23,099 nucleotides of DNA, from NCBI GenBank assembly GCA_910586445.1, contig CAJUHV010000063.1, positions 1 through 23,099 on the forward strand, given 5' to 3'. How positions within the stretch are numbered: position 1 is the stretch's first letter; each line of letters begins with the position of its first letter. Positions 23,089 through 23,099 of the stretch are shown here, in pieces. This DNA comes from an uncultured Eubacterium sp. Its GTDB lineage: Bacteria; Bacillota; Clostridia; Lachnospirales; Lachnospiraceae. The notes below the pieces were generated by a model. It was given only the letters and a program-made list of their open reading frames with translations. It did not search any database and was not told the origin of the DNA. Position numbers and translations under genes: made by a program.

Positions 23089-23099
23089 CCGAACCCCCT

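Overview
The window looks like chromosomal DNA from a low-to-moderate GC Gram-positive Clostridia, most plausibly Lachnospiraceae. The reasons are strong GGAGG-type ribosome binding sites, a MecA-type adaptor gene, small XRE regulators, and a Wzm/Wzt-type polysaccharide export operon. The assignment rests on gene content and protein style; no rRNA or other marker gene is present. Every supported gene is on the + strand.

Layout. Positions 1-2470 are a regulatory and spacer region: four tandem 32-bp hairpin repeats at the left edge, an XRE protein with a long charged repetitive N-terminus, a MecA-like adaptor, a small intact XRE regulator, and a second copy of that regulator broken by a stop codon and a frameshift. 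From 2460 to the right edge runs a tightly packed, co-directional surface-polysaccharide operon, with most junctions overlapping or under 40 bp. Its first part (2460-8530) holds two glycosyltransferases, a UDP-GlcNAc 2-epimerase (wecB/mnaA) and an ABC exporter (permease plus ATPase with a C-terminal Wzt-like extension). Its middle (8591-14638) holds a 955-residue methyltransferase/coiled-coil/GT4/GT2 fusion, a coiled-coil TuaH-like transferase and a GT-C membrane transferase. Next (14649-19009) come a close WecE homologue, an ATP-grasp ligase, an ArnC/GtrB-like polyprenyl-phosphate glycosyltransferase and a divergent DegT-like protein. The last part (19045-23088) holds two different HMGL/DmpG-like aldolase-superfamily proteins, a methyltransferase and two cytidylyltransferases (NeuA-like and KdsB-like). 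The second aldolase looks C-terminally truncated just before the window ends.

How the genes may work together (inference). Cytoplasmic glycosyltransferases build a lipid-linked glycan containing ManNAc-derived sugar. The methyltransferase fusion may cap and measure the chain, and the Wzt-like extension may recognise the finished chain for export. WecE, the ATP-grasp ligase, the ArnC-like GT2 and the GT-C protein look like a route that makes a 4-amino-sugar, acylates it, loads it on a polyprenyl carrier and transfers it outside the membrane. The most novel part is the right end: aldolase-type C-C bond enzymes beside two CMP-sugar synthetases, with no NeuB- or KdsA-type PEP-condensing synthase in view. 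That suggests a non-canonical route to a CMP-activated 2-ulosonic (Kdo/sialic-like) acid in a Gram-positive. A run of nine G at the 3' end of the NeuA-like gene is a candidate phase-variation site.
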